From CAYFIW01 sp964500645 (GTDB lineage Bacteria; Chloroflexota; Dehalococcoidia; Lucifugimonadales; UBA826): 45,562 bases of DNA. The position numbers and the translations under genes were made by a program. Positions 32,757 through 42,019 of the stretch are shown one piece after another. Below the pieces are notes generated by a model. That model was not told the origin of the DNA. It saw only the letters and a list, made by a program, of their open reading frames with translations, and did not search any database. Numbering within the stretch: the first letter of the stretch is position 1; each line of letters begins with the position of its first letter. The stretch is taken from contig CAZCOH010000011.1 of the NCBI GenBank assembly GCA_964500645.1, forward strand, positions 1-45,562. Direction: 5' to 3'.

Positions 32757-35700
32757 ATGTTTAAATCAGTAGACTCGAAAATTGATTTTCCTGAAATGGA
32801 ACGTGGTATCTATGATTGGTGGGAAAAGAATAATATTCCCGACAAATACATGTCCAGAAATGAATCAAGCGATAAAAAGTATTCATTTATAGACGGCCCT
32901 ATAACCGCGAATAATCCAATGGGTGTTCATCATGCATGGGGCCGAAGTTACAAAGATCTGTTTTCCAGATTTAGGACTATGCAAGGTTATAAGCAACGTT
33001 ATCAGAACGGTTTTGATGGCCAAGGACTCTGGATTGAGGTCGAGGTAGAGAAGGAACTAGGATTTTCATCCAAAACAGATATTGAAGATTATGGAGTAGA
33101 TAAATTTGTAACACTTTGCAAAGAACGAGTGCAAAGATTCTCTGACATTATTACGAACCAGTCCAAACAACTTGCTTACTGGATGCATTGGGATGATTCC
33201 TATCACACTATGTCAGATGAGAATAATTACACGATCTGGAACTTTCTAAAGACTTGTAAGGAAAGAGGACTGCTATATGAAGGTACAGATGCTATGCCTT
33301 GGTGTCCAAGGTGTAGTACAGGTCTTTCTGAACATGAGATTGTCACTGAAGGTTACCAAGAGGTCGTTCACCCGGGACTATTTGTAAAATTTCCGGTGCT
33401 GAACGAAAGTGGCGATAAAACCCACAAGAACATTCTGATTTGGACCACGACTCCTTGGACTCTAACTTCTAATTGTGCAGCAGCTGTAAATTCAGAGATG
33501 GATTATGTGGAAGCATCACAGGATGGTGAGATTTACTACCTCGCAAAAGAACGAATTGCTTCTTTGTCAGGAGAACACACAATTATCCGTGAATTTAAGG
33601 GATCTGAACTTGTAGGATTGAAATATAGCGGTCCTTTCGATGAGTTACCTGCTCAAAATGGTGTAACCCACAGGGTTGTCGACTGGGACGAAGTTTCAGA
33701 AGGGGAGGGGACCGGAATTGTTCATATTGCCCCAGGTGCTGGTAAAGAAGACTTTCTGCTGGGTAAAAAAGAAGGTCTCTCCACCATAGCACCCTTGAAT
33801 GACATGGGTGATTTCATAGAAGGGTTTGATTGGTTGACGGGTCTGAATGTATATGAAGTGAACGATCGTATATATGAGAACTTGAAGAAAAAAGGTGTGT
33901 TTTATCGTTTAGAAAGATACTCGCATAGATATCCTCACTGTTGGCGGTGTGGATCAGAATTAGTATTTCGAGTAGTGGATGAATGGTTTATAAAGATGGA
34001 TCCTTTGAGAGAGGATCTCGCCAGAGTCACTCAGAACATAAATTGGATTCCCGAATTTGGAATGAAAAGGGAACTCGATTGGTTGAGAAATATGGATGAC
34101 TGGATGATATCCAAGAAGAGATATTATGGGCTTGCTCTTCCTATATATAAGTGTGATTGTGGAAATTTTGAAATCATGGGTAGTGAGGATGAACTTCGTG
34201 ATAGGGCGGTAGAAGGCTGGGAGAAATTTCAGGGTAATTCTCCCCATAGGCCTTGGATAGATGAGGTAAAAATAGAATGCGGTGCATGTGGAGAAAAAAT
34301 TAGCAGAATCAAAGATGTTGGTAATCCGTGGTTGGATGCGGGAATCGTCTCTTTCTCAACTCTTAAGTATAGAAATGATAAAGATTACTGGAAGGAATGG
34401 TTTCCAGCAGACTGGATATCAGAGAGTTTTCCGGGCCAATACAGAAACTGGTTTTATTCCCTGATAGTGATGAGTACGGTTCTTGCTGACTCCGAACCAT
34501 GCAAAAACATTTTTAGCTACGCATTAATGAAAGATGAAAATGGCGAAGATATGCATAAGAGCAAGGGCAACGCTATCTGGTTCGAGGATGCTGCTGAAAA
34601 GATGGGTGTCGATGCGATGAGGTGGCAATTCGCACGACAAAATCCAGCATCAAATTTGAATTTTGGATTTGGAACTGCGGACGAAGTTCGGAGGCAATTC
34701 TTGATTCCACTATGGAACGTATACTCCTTCTTTGTCACCTACGCCAATATCGATGATTTCAACCCACAGGTAAAGTTTCCAAAGCTCGAAGATAGATCTG
34801 AATTGGATAGATGGATTATAAGTGAACTTAATTCTGTGATTGGGGAAGTTACGGATGCCCTTGAATCATTTGATCCTGAAAAAGTAACAAGGGATGTTGA
34901 ACAATTTACAGAGTATCTTTCTAACTGGTATGTAAGACGAAGTCGAAGAAGATTTTGGAAATCTGGAACCCTAGGTGATTCAGATGACAAATCTAATCTA
35001 GATAAATTATCGGCGTATGCGACCCTATATGAAGTTTTACTTAGTTTGGTGAAGTTACTGGCACCAGTAATCCCTTACGCAACTGAAGAAATATACAGGA
35101 ATCTCAGCCAGTCTGGCGCTCATGCAAAAGAAAGTGTCCATCTTGAAGATTATCCCTTGTCAGATTCAAACAAAATAGACGAAGAGCTTTCTGAAAGAAC
35201 CAGGCTTGCTATGCGTCTATCCAGTATGGGGCGTGCAGCTCGTAGTAGAGCAGGGGTTAAGGTTAGACAACCACTCCAGCACCTTTACGTACACACAAGA
35301 AGCGTGTCCGAAATTGATATGTTACCCCTTATCGAAGATCAGATACTGGATGAACTTAATATTAAGCAAATTACACCAGTTACCGACGCTGCAGAAATAG
35401 TTAGTTTTAGAATACAGCCTAATTTGCCCATACTTGGTCCCAAGTATGGAAGACAGATAGGGGAGATTCGCACAGCATTAGATCAGTCTGATCCGATTGA
35501 AATAAGGAATTTAGTGGAAGCAGGAAAAAATGTTTCTTTAGGTGAATTCGAACTCGACCCGGAAGATATTCTTATATCGGCTACCGAACTTGATGGAGTA
35601 TCTTCGGTGACGGATTCTGGATACGCTGTAGGGATATCATCAGAAATTTCTTCTGAATTGATAGAAGAAGGAGTAGCCAGAGAATTAGTTCATCGAATAC

Positions 35701-35924
35701 AAAATATGAGGAAGGAAGCTGGCTTCGATATTTCTGATCATATTAATTTGTCGATCTCCGGTTCCAGGGAGATCACTGAAATTGCTGAGACACATATTTC
35801 TTATGTGACCGAAGAAACCTTATCAGTAGGTTCTATTTCTGGTACGCCTAGTCATGAAACATATGATGAAGAACATGAGATAGATGGAGAGAAAGTCCAA
35901 ATATCTATAAATAGAGCTGTCTAG
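32757..35924 (+). CDS. ileS: Isoleucyl-tRNA synthetase, type 2
   Basis: A class Ia synthetase of 1055 residues. The HIGH-type motif is MGVHHAWGR (H58, H59), the KMSKS-type motif is DMHKSKGN (K601-K603), the editing CP1 domain includes WTTTPWTLTSN, and the zinc-type cysteines CPRC appear early. HHAWGR, HKSKG and the length match the eukaryote-like IleRS2 subclass, which is typically mupirocin-resistant in bacteria. CGGAG is 12 nt before the ATG. It is controlled by the T-box immediately upstream and ends 14 nt from the convergent lysS. Confidence 0.96.
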   Translation: MFKSVDSKIDFPEMERGIYDWWEKNNIPDKYMSRNESSDKKYSFIDGPITANNPMGVHHAWGRSYKDLFSRFRTMQGYKQRYQNGFDGQGLWIEVEVEKELGFSSKTDIEDYGVDKFVTLCKERVQRFSDIITNQSKQLAYWMHWDDSYHTMSDENNYTIWNFLKTCKERGLLYEGTDAMPWCPRCSTGLSEHEIVTEGYQEVVHPGLFVKFPVLNESGDKTHKNILIWTTTPWTLTSNCAAAVNSEMDYVEASQDGEIYYLAKERIASLSGEHTIIREFKGSELVGLKYSGPFDELPAQNGVTHRVVDWDEVSEGEGTGIVHIAPGAGKEDFLLGKKEGLSTIAPLNDMGDFIEGFDWLTGLNVYEVNDRIYENLKKKGVFYRLERYSHRYPHCWRCGSELVFRVVDEWFIKMDPLREDLARVTQNINWIPEFGMKRELDWLRNMDDWMISKKRYYGLALPIYKCDCGNFEIMGSEDELRDRAVEGWEKFQGNSPHRPWIDEVKIECGACGEKISRIKDVGNPWLDAGIVSFSTLKYRNDKDYWKEWFPADWISESFPGQYRNWFYSLIVMSTVLADSEPCKNIFSYALMKDENGEDMHKSKGNAIWFEDAAEKMGVDAMRWQFARQNPASNLNFGFGTADEVRRQFLIPLWNVYSFFVTYANIDDFNPQVKFPKLEDRSELDRWIISELNSVIGEVTDALESFDPEKVTRDVEQFTEYLSNWYVRRSRRRFWKSGTLGDSDDKSNLDKLSAYATLYEVLLSLVKLLAPVIPYATEEIYRNLSQSGAHAKESVHLEDYPLSDSNKIDEELSERTRLAMRLSSMGRAARSRAGVKVRQPLQHLYVHTRSVSEIDMLPLIEDQILDELNIKQITPVTDAAEIVSFRIQPNLPILGPKYGRQIGEIRTALDQSDPIEIRNLVEAGKNVSLGEFELDPEDILISATELDGVSSVTDSGYAVGISSEISSELIEEGVARELVHRIQNMRKEAGFDISDHINLSISGSREITEIAETHISYVTEETLSVGSISGTPSHETYDEEHEIDGEKVQISINRAV

Positions 35925-35938
35925 TTAGGGTAAATTGT

Positions 35939-37408
35939 CTAGTTTCTAAGTTGAGGAAATAGAATCACTTCCCTGATAGATGGATTGTCTGTGAGAATCA
36001 TTGTTAGTCTGTCTATGCCGATTCCCAACCCACCTGTTGGCGGCATACCGTGTTCTATTGCAACTAAAAAATCTTCGTCTAGCCGGTCAGTTTCTTCCGA
36101 CTGAAACTCTTTGTGGAGTCTTTCTTGTTCTTCAAATCTTTGTCTTTGGTCTACAGGATCATTTAGCTCTGAGAATGCGTTGCAAATTTCCATACCAAAA
36201 ACAAATCCTTCAAATCTTTCTACAATTCTGGAGTCTTTGTCTGATTTTTTTGCTAGCGGAGACATGGCCATAGGATAGTCAGTCAAAAAACATGGTTGTA
36301 CTAACGTGGGTTCAACTTTTTCAGAAATTAACTTATCAAGGAGTCCACTCCAACTAACTTGCTGAGATATATCAATACCGGCATCCGTCATGGCAGATTT
36401 TAGTGAATCAATATTATCGTGGTCTAGAAAGTCAATTCCGCTAACTTCAATTATTTTTTGTCTCAGATCGATTCTCGGCCAGGGAGGTTGGAAATTCAGA
36501 AGAACATCTTTGTACATAACTTCGGTTGAGCCATTAAGTTCTACTGTGACTTTAGCTACTAGATCCTCAACCATAGTCATAACATCGTTGTAGTCAGCGA
36601 AGGCTTCATAACTCTCCATCGTTGTAAATTCAGGATTGTGTTGCTGATCAATTCCTTCATTTCTGAATACTCGGCCTATCTCAAAAACCTTTTCCAGTCC
36701 CCCAACAACTAATCTCTTCAAGTGTAATTCTGTCGCTATCCTCAAATAGAGATCTCTGTCCAATGCATTGTGATGTGTTGTGAAAGGGTGTGCCATACCT
36801 CCCGCAGCGATAGGAACCAGAATAGGAGTCTCAACCTCAATGAATCCTCGGTTCTCCATGAAATTTCTTATTGCTTTCACCAAAAAACTTCTGGATATAG
36901 CAGAGTTTTTTGCATTTTCATTGGCAATAAGGTCTAGGTATTTTTGCCGAAATCTTGTCTCTGTATCGGTTAATCCATGCCATTTTTCCGGTAAAGGCCT
37001 TAAGGCTTTGCATAGAATTTCAAAATCAGACACCTGAAGTGTTACTTGACCGGTTCGCGTTTGAAATAGGCTGCCTCTAACTCCAATCCAGTCACCAATA
37101 TCAAGAAAATCAAGGAGAGAATATTTTTCGTCTAATTGATTTCTCCTCATCAATATTTGTATCTTTCCATCTACATCGGAGAGATCAATAAAGGTTGCTT
37201 TTCCCATACCTCGCCTTCCGACCACTCTGCCGCCCAGTGATATTTCCGGTTGGTTTTCCTCATCTAAGGAATCATCAAAGTTATCTAAAGCATCTTTGCT
37301 TGTGTGACTACGATTGAATTTAGAAGGGTATGGATCAATGCCTTGTTGCTTAAGTGATTTCGATTTCTCAAGGCGTATTTGAAAAAATTCGTGTTCAGAT
37401 TGGGTCAA
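35939..37408 (-). CDS. lysS: Lysyl-tRNA synthetase (class II)
   Basis: A class IIb synthetase of 489 residues. An N-terminal OB-fold anticodon domain (about 55-150; GGRVVGRRGMGKATFIDLSD) is followed by motif 1 RNFMENRGFIEVETP, motif 2 FRNEGIDQQHNPEFTTME and motif 3 GGLGIGIDRLTMIL near the C-terminus. PYPSKFNRSHTS at 22-33 is typical of LysRS. It lies 28 nt downstream of greA, likely in one operon. Confidence 0.97.
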   Translation of the reverse strand: MTQSEHEFFQIRLEKSKSLKQQGIDPYPSKFNRSHTSKDALDNFDDSLDEENQPEISLGGRVVGRRGMGKATFIDLSDVDGKIQILMRRNQLDEKYSLLDFLDIGDWIGVRGSLFQTRTGQVTLQVSDFEILCKALRPLPEKWHGLTDTETRFRQKYLDLIANENAKNSAISRSFLVKAIRNFMENRGFIEVETPILVPIAAGGMAHPFTTHHNALDRDLYLRIATELHLKRLVVGGLEKVFEIGRVFRNEGIDQQHNPEFTTMESYEAFADYNDVMTMVEDLVAKVTVELNGSTEVMYKDVLLNFQPPWPRIDLRQKIIEVSGIDFLDHDNIDSLKSAMTDAGIDISQQVSWSGLLDKLISEKVEPTLVQPCFLTDYPMAMSPLAKKSDKDSRIVERFEGFVFGMEICNAFSELNDPVDQRQRFEEQERLHKEFQSEETDRLDEDFLVAIEHGMPPTGGLGIGIDRLTMILTDNPSIREVILFPQLRN

Positions 37409-37436
37409 TTAGAACCTCTCATAATTTTGGGGATAT

Positions 37437-37907
37437 TTAGGTTATTGATTTTATCGTAATCTGAGACGTGCGTGCAGGTGTTTTCACTTCAATAGTATCC
37501 CCAACTTTGTGTCCATATAATGCTTTGGCTACAGGTGATTGGTCCGATATTCTTCCTTTAGTAGGTGAAGCTTCAGCGCTGCCAACTATTTGGTATCTTT
37601 TTCGTTTCCCGTCTTCTCCAACCACAGTGATCCTTGACCCAAACTCTACTACGCTGGCTTTACTTGAACGGGATCCAGAAACTTGAACGTTCGACAGTAT
37701 TTCTTCAAGAGACCGGATACGATTTTCCAAAAATGATTGGGCATTTTTTACTTCTTCGTACTCGGCGTTATCGGATGTGCCATCCTGTTGAACAGCTTCT
37801 TTCAATCGGGAGTAAATTTTTTGACGTTTTTCTCCCCTGAGAATTTCTAATTCAGCCTTAAGGTCTTTCAAGCCCCGAGGCGTCAGATGAGTTTTCCTAT
37901 GATCCAT
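37437..37907 (-). CDS. greA: Transcription elongation factor GreA
   Basis: GreA rescues backtracked RNA polymerase by stimulating transcript cleavage. The 156 residues include the N-terminal coiled coil with the tip acidic residues in DGTSDNAEYEEVKNAQ (about 42-57) and the C-terminal FKBP-like domain with RISDQSPVAKALYGHKVGDTIEV. It is first in the greA-lysS pair. Confidence 0.96.
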   Translation of the reverse strand: MDHRKTHLTPRGLKDLKAELEILRGEKRQKIYSRLKEAVQQDGTSDNAEYEEVKNAQSFLENRIRSLEEILSNVQVSGSRSSKASVVEFGSRITVVGEDGKRKRYQIVGSAEASPTKGRISDQSPVAKALYGHKVGDTIEVKTPARTSQITIKSIT

Positions 37908-38147
37908 ACATGCCTCCCCCCTGTAAACTCCAACATAGCTATGTGGCTACACATTTCTCCATGTCATTTGGATCCACTTTTCCAATGTTAACTGGATCAA
38001 ATGGGGGCGTATTCTATAACTCTCTTATTCTCTTGTAAAACGGCCGGGAAATATAAGAATTGCCGAGAAAAATGACCAGATTCTGCTTTGACATAGATCG
38101 TTCGGTTGTTAGTATCGAATTCCAGAGAGATAAGACGTAGATCGAGG

Positions 38148-38738
38148 ATGAGTTGTAAGTCCTATGGGTATCAAAGTTTGTCTATCAGGATAACAGGCGG
38201 GTTTTTAAAAGGAAGACGTATAGGTTCTCCCAGGCCAGGGAAAGGGATAAGACCGACGACGGACAGGGTAAAGCTTGCAATATTTTCTGTTATAGGTGTT
38301 GAGGCGGTTGAGGGAAGAAAAGTTCTTGATTTGTTCGCTTGTACCGGGGCTCTCGGCATCGAGGCAATAAGTCGAGGTGCGGATCACGTGGAACTGGTCG
38401 AGAAGAATAGAAGAAACGTTCAACTGATAAGGGATAATATCGAATTGTTGGGTTTAAGCGATCAATGTACTGTCCGCCATGCTGATGTGGAAAGTTTCCT
38501 AAAAAATTGTGATGATAGTTATGACATGGTTACGATGGACCCACCTTTTGAAATCTCTAATTGGCATGACTTGCTAAATCAGATAGGCCAGGCGGGATTT
38601 ATACAACCTGGAGGAACTGTGGTTGCTGAGCATAAAAGTGGAATTTCCTTAGAAGACAATTACGAAAATATTACTAGGTTCAGTTTAAAGACTTATGGAG
38701 ATTCTCAAGTCTCTTTCTATGAGGTAAAAAGTGGTTAA
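38148..38738 (+). CDS. rsmD: 16S rRNA (guanine(966)-N2)-methyltransferase RsmD
   Basis: A Rossmann-fold SAM methyltransferase that modifies G966 of 16S rRNA. Features are ITGGFLKGRRIGSP and RPTTDRVKLAIFSVI near the N-terminus, SAM motif VLDLFACTGALGIEAISRGA and catalytic DPPF (usually (N/D)PP(Y/F)). The start is uncertain: ATG 38148 is used here, the frame is open from TTG 38106, and TTG 38178 (MSIRITGG) would give the usual short family N-terminus. The 3' end overlaps coaD by 8 nt, a common rsmD-coaD arrangement. Confidence 0.92.
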   Translation: MSCKSYGYQSLSIRITGGFLKGRRIGSPRPGKGIRPTTDRVKLAIFSVIGVEAVEGRKVLDLFACTGALGIEAISRGADHVELVEKNRRNVQLIRDNIELLGLSDQCTVRHADVESFLKNCDDSYDMVTMDPPFEISNWHDLLNQIGQAGFIQPGGTVVAEHKSGISLEDNYENITRFSLKTYGDSQVSFYEVKSG

Positions 38739-39204
38739 AGTATTTTATCCTGGTAGTTTCGATCCAGCTCACAATGGGCATATAGATGTTGCGACAAGAG
38801 CTTCGAAATTATTCGACGAAGTCGTGGTTGGTGTTTACAAAGCTCCTCCTAAGACACTTATGTTCGATACTGATGAGAGAGTATCCCTTTTCCAGGAAGC
38901 TCTTGAAGGCGTTGACAATGTAGAAGTTGTCCCTTTTACAGGACTTGCACCCGATGTAGCTAGAGATTTTGGTGCCAAGGCAATATTACGAGGTCTTAGA
39001 GCCGGGTTTGACTTTGAACAAGAATTTGAAATGGCGCTCATGTGGAGGAATTTATCACCAGACATAGATGTGATCTGCATGATGAGCGCTCTCGAACACC
39101 AGTTTATATATTCTAGCCGAATAAAAGAGGTTGCCAGACTGGGTGCCAGCATTGACAACTTGGTGCCGCCTCATATAGCGGCGGCCCTTAAAGAGAGAAT
39201 TTAA
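38731..39204 (+). CDS. coaD: Phosphopantetheine adenylyltransferase
   Basis: CoaD makes dephospho-CoA from 4'-phosphopantetheine and ATP. The 157 residues begin at GTG 38731 (MVKVFYPGSFDPAHNGHIDV) with the HxGH motif H14-H17, then RGLRAGFDFEQEFEMALMWR and the C-terminal YSSRIKEVARLG, the counterpart of the (I/V)SSSxVKE motif. It is coupled to rsmD by an 8-nt overlap and followed by a coiled-coil gene after 36 nt. Confidence 0.97.
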   Translation: MVKVFYPGSFDPAHNGHIDVATRASKLFDEVVVGVYKAPPKTLMFDTDERVSLFQEALEGVDNVEVVPFTGLAPDVARDFGAKAILRGLRAGFDFEQEFEMALMWRNLSPDIDVICMMSALEHQFIYSSRIKEVARLGASIDNLVPPHIAAALKERI

Positions 39205-39240
39205 AGCAGAGGAAAAGTTAGCCCTTGGAGGATAAGTAAC

Positions 39241-39822
39241 ATGGATGTTAATAGCATAATCAGTGAGCTGAAAAGTCTTGGGGACAGTGGGACCAGGGTC
39301 CCAGGGTTTCGAGGAAAGGTAATGATCGAATCGGACAGGTTGGCACGTCTGTCGGAAGCAATCCGTGAAGGGATGCCTGCTGATATCGCAGAGGCACAGG
39401 CTATCATTGTTCAAAAAGAAAGTATCATAGATCAGGCTAATCTTGAGGCGAAAAGGATTGTAGAGGATGCGGAAAACTCTGCTAAGGATATGACCTCGGC
39501 AGCAAACGTGGAACATGACGAAAGAGTCTCAGATTCTCAGGTTCTATTGGAGGCAAGTACTCGTGGGGATGAGATAACCTCTAATGCAAGTGTAGAAGCA
39601 CAAAGTATTGTTCAGGATGCTCAAAGGAAAGCTTATGCTTTAATGAGTGAGGCTGAGGCCAATGCTTTGTCTCAGAGAGAAGGTGCTGACCGTTACTCTA
39701 TGGAAGTTTTGTCAGGTCTTGAAGAGAAACTGGCTGATGTTTTAGGACAAGTTCGTAGAGGAATTGACACGCTCAGAGTCCAGGATGACATTATTCCTCC
39801 TAGAAATGGTATTTCTGTATAG
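39241..39822 (+). CDS. DivIVA/SepIVA-like coiled-coil protein
   Basis: A 193-residue, Ala/Glu/Ser-rich protein predicted by eye to be a long alpha-helical coiled coil from about 40 to 180, with repeated AEAQA, EAKRIVEDAENSAKD, QSIVQDAQRKAY and SEAEANAL segments and a non-helical N-terminal cap (MDVNSIISELKSLGD). GGAGG lies 9 nt before the ATG. Its composition and position after coaD resemble DivIVA-domain septum and tip-growth proteins (for example SepIVA) of monoderm bacteria. The canonical DivIVA N-terminal lipid-binding motif is not obvious, so the family is tentative. Confidence 0.7.
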   Translation: MDVNSIISELKSLGDSGTRVPGFRGKVMIESDRLARLSEAIREGMPADIAEAQAIIVQKESIIDQANLEAKRIVEDAENSAKDMTSAANVEHDERVSDSQVLLEASTRGDEITSNASVEAQSIVQDAQRKAYALMSEAEANALSQREGADRYSMEVLSGLEEKLADVLGQVRRGIDTLRVQDDIIPPRNGISV

Positions 39823-39852
39823 TCACCAGCTTTCGAACATTGATTATCTGAT

Positions 39853-39890
39853 AGAAAGGCGAGCTCTCCATGTGGCTCGCTTTTCTTTAT
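39853..39890. terminator. Bidirectional intrinsic terminator
   Basis: AGAAAGGCGAGC (39853-39864) pairs with GCTCGCTTTTCT (39875-39886) with one G-T pair and a 10-nt loop, followed by TTAT. On the plus strand it closes the rsmD-coaD-coiled-coil operon. The A-rich left arm provides a U-run for the convergent minus-strand gene ending at 39904. Confidence 0.8.
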
Positions 39891-39903
39891 TATCCAAAAA
39901 TGG

Positions 39904-40743
39904 TCAGCCTAATTCTTTTGTAAGTTTCTCCAGGGTAACTGCGTTTTGATTGAGTTCAAATCCGTCTACTTGATAAACGGATTTACCGCTAACCCCATCG
40001 ACTGCACCGAGGTCGACCATCCCTTTTATCATGTCTTTTTCGTCAGCTACATCGGGAAGGAGGTTTTTACCAGTGGTTTGCGATAGTTTAGCCAGCAGCC
40101 CGTAGCCTCCCCAGTTAGAAACACTGGATATGACAAGTTCATTCACTTTCGTTATCGCAGGTTGTTCTACTAGCTGAGTTGATTTCTCTACGTTTCTGTA
40201 AACGTTACCCATCCCAATTTCATTTCCGCCATCACCAATTCCAATTGTGGTGTTGTGTAAATCAAACAATCTATCTATTTGTGCGGTGTATTCAGTTATG
40301 CTTAGATTTCGCATGTTTCTATATAAACCGTCCTGTGACCGGCCACACCTTTCAATGGAAATAAGTAGCGAAGGATTCTCCTCGGCTAGTAGGGTTTTTG
40401 AGTATTTACAACTTTCTTCATCGGAGCATATCGGAAAATCGATTAATCGTGATTTGGTAGATCTGTATTCATTGAGAAATTTTGAAGCATATGAATCTGT
40501 GACATAAACCACTTCATACCCTATTTTTTCTAATCCATTACCCAGAGCAATTGCGCCAGGGGGTCCGTCTGTTTCAATAGTGCCTGCGGTAAGAATGTAG
40601 AACCCTGTAGTAATAAATACTTTACCTGTGTTCGACAGTACTATTTCCGCAGACCTAGTAAGGTAGTCAGAGGGTATAAACTGACGTAGAGGTGCAATAC
40701 CCCTTTTATCTTGTTCAAGAATTATGTCCTCTAGAACTGTCAC
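39904..40743 (-). CDS. D-glutamate cyclase, DUF4392 domain protein
   Basis: The 279-residue protein matches, as I recall it, the DUF4392 domain forming the C-terminal half of mammalian D-glutamate cyclase (DGLUCY). It has FITTGFYI..AGTIETDGPPGA near 44-66, a metal/phosphate-like GIGDGGNEIGMGN block (about 167-179) and SNWGGYGL. DGLUCY converts D-glutamate to 5-oxo-D-proline. Here it is a separate gene 18 nt downstream of the gene for the N-terminal-like DUF1445 half, which supports the joint role. The bacterial activity is inferred. Confidence 0.8.
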   Translation of the reverse strand: MTVLEDIILEQDKRGIAPLRQFIPSDYLTRSAEIVLSNTGKVFITTGFYILTAGTIETDGPPGAIALGNGLEKIGYEVVYVTDSYASKFLNEYRSTKSRLIDFPICSDEESCKYSKTLLAEENPSLLISIERCGRSQDGLYRNMRNLSITEYTAQIDRLFDLHNTTIGIGDGGNEIGMGNVYRNVEKSTQLVEQPAITKVNELVISSVSNWGGYGLLAKLSQTTGKNLLPDVADEKDMIKGMVDLGAVDGVSGKSVYQVDGFELNQNAVTLEKLTKELG

Positions 40744-40761
40744 AGCACTTGGCCCTTAGGT

Positions 40762-41559
40762 CTAGATTACTGAGTAATCTTCGTCTTTCATATCTGTCAA
40801 AAACATGTGCCCTGGGGAGTGAGTGACCATGATCTCAGGCTTTGAGTTCATAGCTACACTTTGAGGTGTTACTCCGCAAGCCCAAAATACCGGGACATCT
40901 TCATCATGGAATTCAGTTGGGTCACCAAAATCGGGTGTGTTTATATCGTTGATACCTATGGAGGATGGATCACCGACATGGATGGGTGACCCATGAACAC
41001 TCGGGAATCTCGATGTTACCTGGACCGCTCTTACTACTTTGTCTTTTGGGATAGCTCTCATTGATACGACCATTGGTCCCGAAAATGGACCGGACGGTAC
41101 GGTTTCTATATTAGTTATGTACATTGATACATTGGTTCCATTCTCAAAGTGAGGAAGATTTATACCATTATTGATTAGGGCTGACTCGAAAGAAAAACTG
41201 CATCCTAGTAGGAACGATACAAAGTCATCTCTCCATATTTTCTTAAGGTCCACGATTTCATCAGTTAATATTCCGTTTTCATACACTCTGTAGAGAGGGA
41301 CGTCGGTTCTAATATCGCTGCCTGGGGCAGTAATTGTTGCCTCCACTTTGCCGGGCTCTATTACTTCAATGAGTGGACATGGTTTTGGGTTTCTTTGACA
41401 AAATAACAAGAATTCGAAAGCCTGATCTTTAGGCAGGATTGCCAAGTTTGTTTGGACAAATCCTGGAACTAGTCCAGTAGTAGGTTTAATTAATTGTCCT
41501 GACCTTATGCTTTCTCGCAGCGATTTAGGGGAATCTTTAATTTGTGCGTCTGCCACCAT
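40762..41559 (-). CDS. DUF1445 (YcsI-like) putative hydro-lyase / D-glutamate cyclase subunit
   Basis: DUF1445 proteins are annotated as putative hydro-lyases and correspond to the N-terminal half of mammalian DGLUCY. The 265 residues include the family blocks GLVPGFVQTNLAILP, DIRTDVPLYRVYENG, FLLGCSFSFE, HVGDP and VFWACGVTPQ..., and the end THSPGHMFLTD. I chose ATG 41559 because AGGAG lies 6-7 nt upstream; ATG 41577 would include the SD. It is directly upstream of the DUF4392 gene. Confidence 0.88.
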   Translation of the reverse strand: MVADAQIKDSPKSLRESIRSGQLIKPTTGLVPGFVQTNLAILPKDQAFEFLLFCQRNPKPCPLIEVIEPGKVEATITAPGSDIRTDVPLYRVYENGILTDEIVDLKKIWRDDFVSFLLGCSFSFESALINNGINLPHFENGTNVSMYITNIETVPSGPFSGPMVVSMRAIPKDKVVRAVQVTSRFPSVHGSPIHVGDPSSIGINDINTPDFGDPTEFHDEDVPVFWACGVTPQSVAMNSKPEIMVTHSPGHMFLTDMKDEDYSVI

Positions 41560-41708
41560 ATCAAACTCCTTACGCAATCAAGTTTCGCGTTGTTATTTGT
41601 TTACGTGTCTGTAAAACACCATCACTACTATGATTATGATACTGCAAATCCAATTAACAATTTAATGTAGACCACTTATTTGGCCTGTGCTATTCTTTCA
41701 CCTTGGTT

Positions 41709-41786
<78 letters not shown>

Positions 41787-42019
41787 ACATTTAGTCATGA
41801 AATGCCATCTTTTCGACTTTCCCCAAACATTCCAAAACCTCTAAATTGGACACACATTTTATTTTCTAGATGAGAGCGTCTAATAGAGACTGAAAATTCG
41901 TATTTAAATATTACTTATATTAAGAGGTAATACTAACTGGTAAATTACTGAAATGTTGGTGTAAACTCGCCGCTAGTTAATAAGATAAATTATAGGGAAT
42001 AGATAGGAGTGTATATTTT

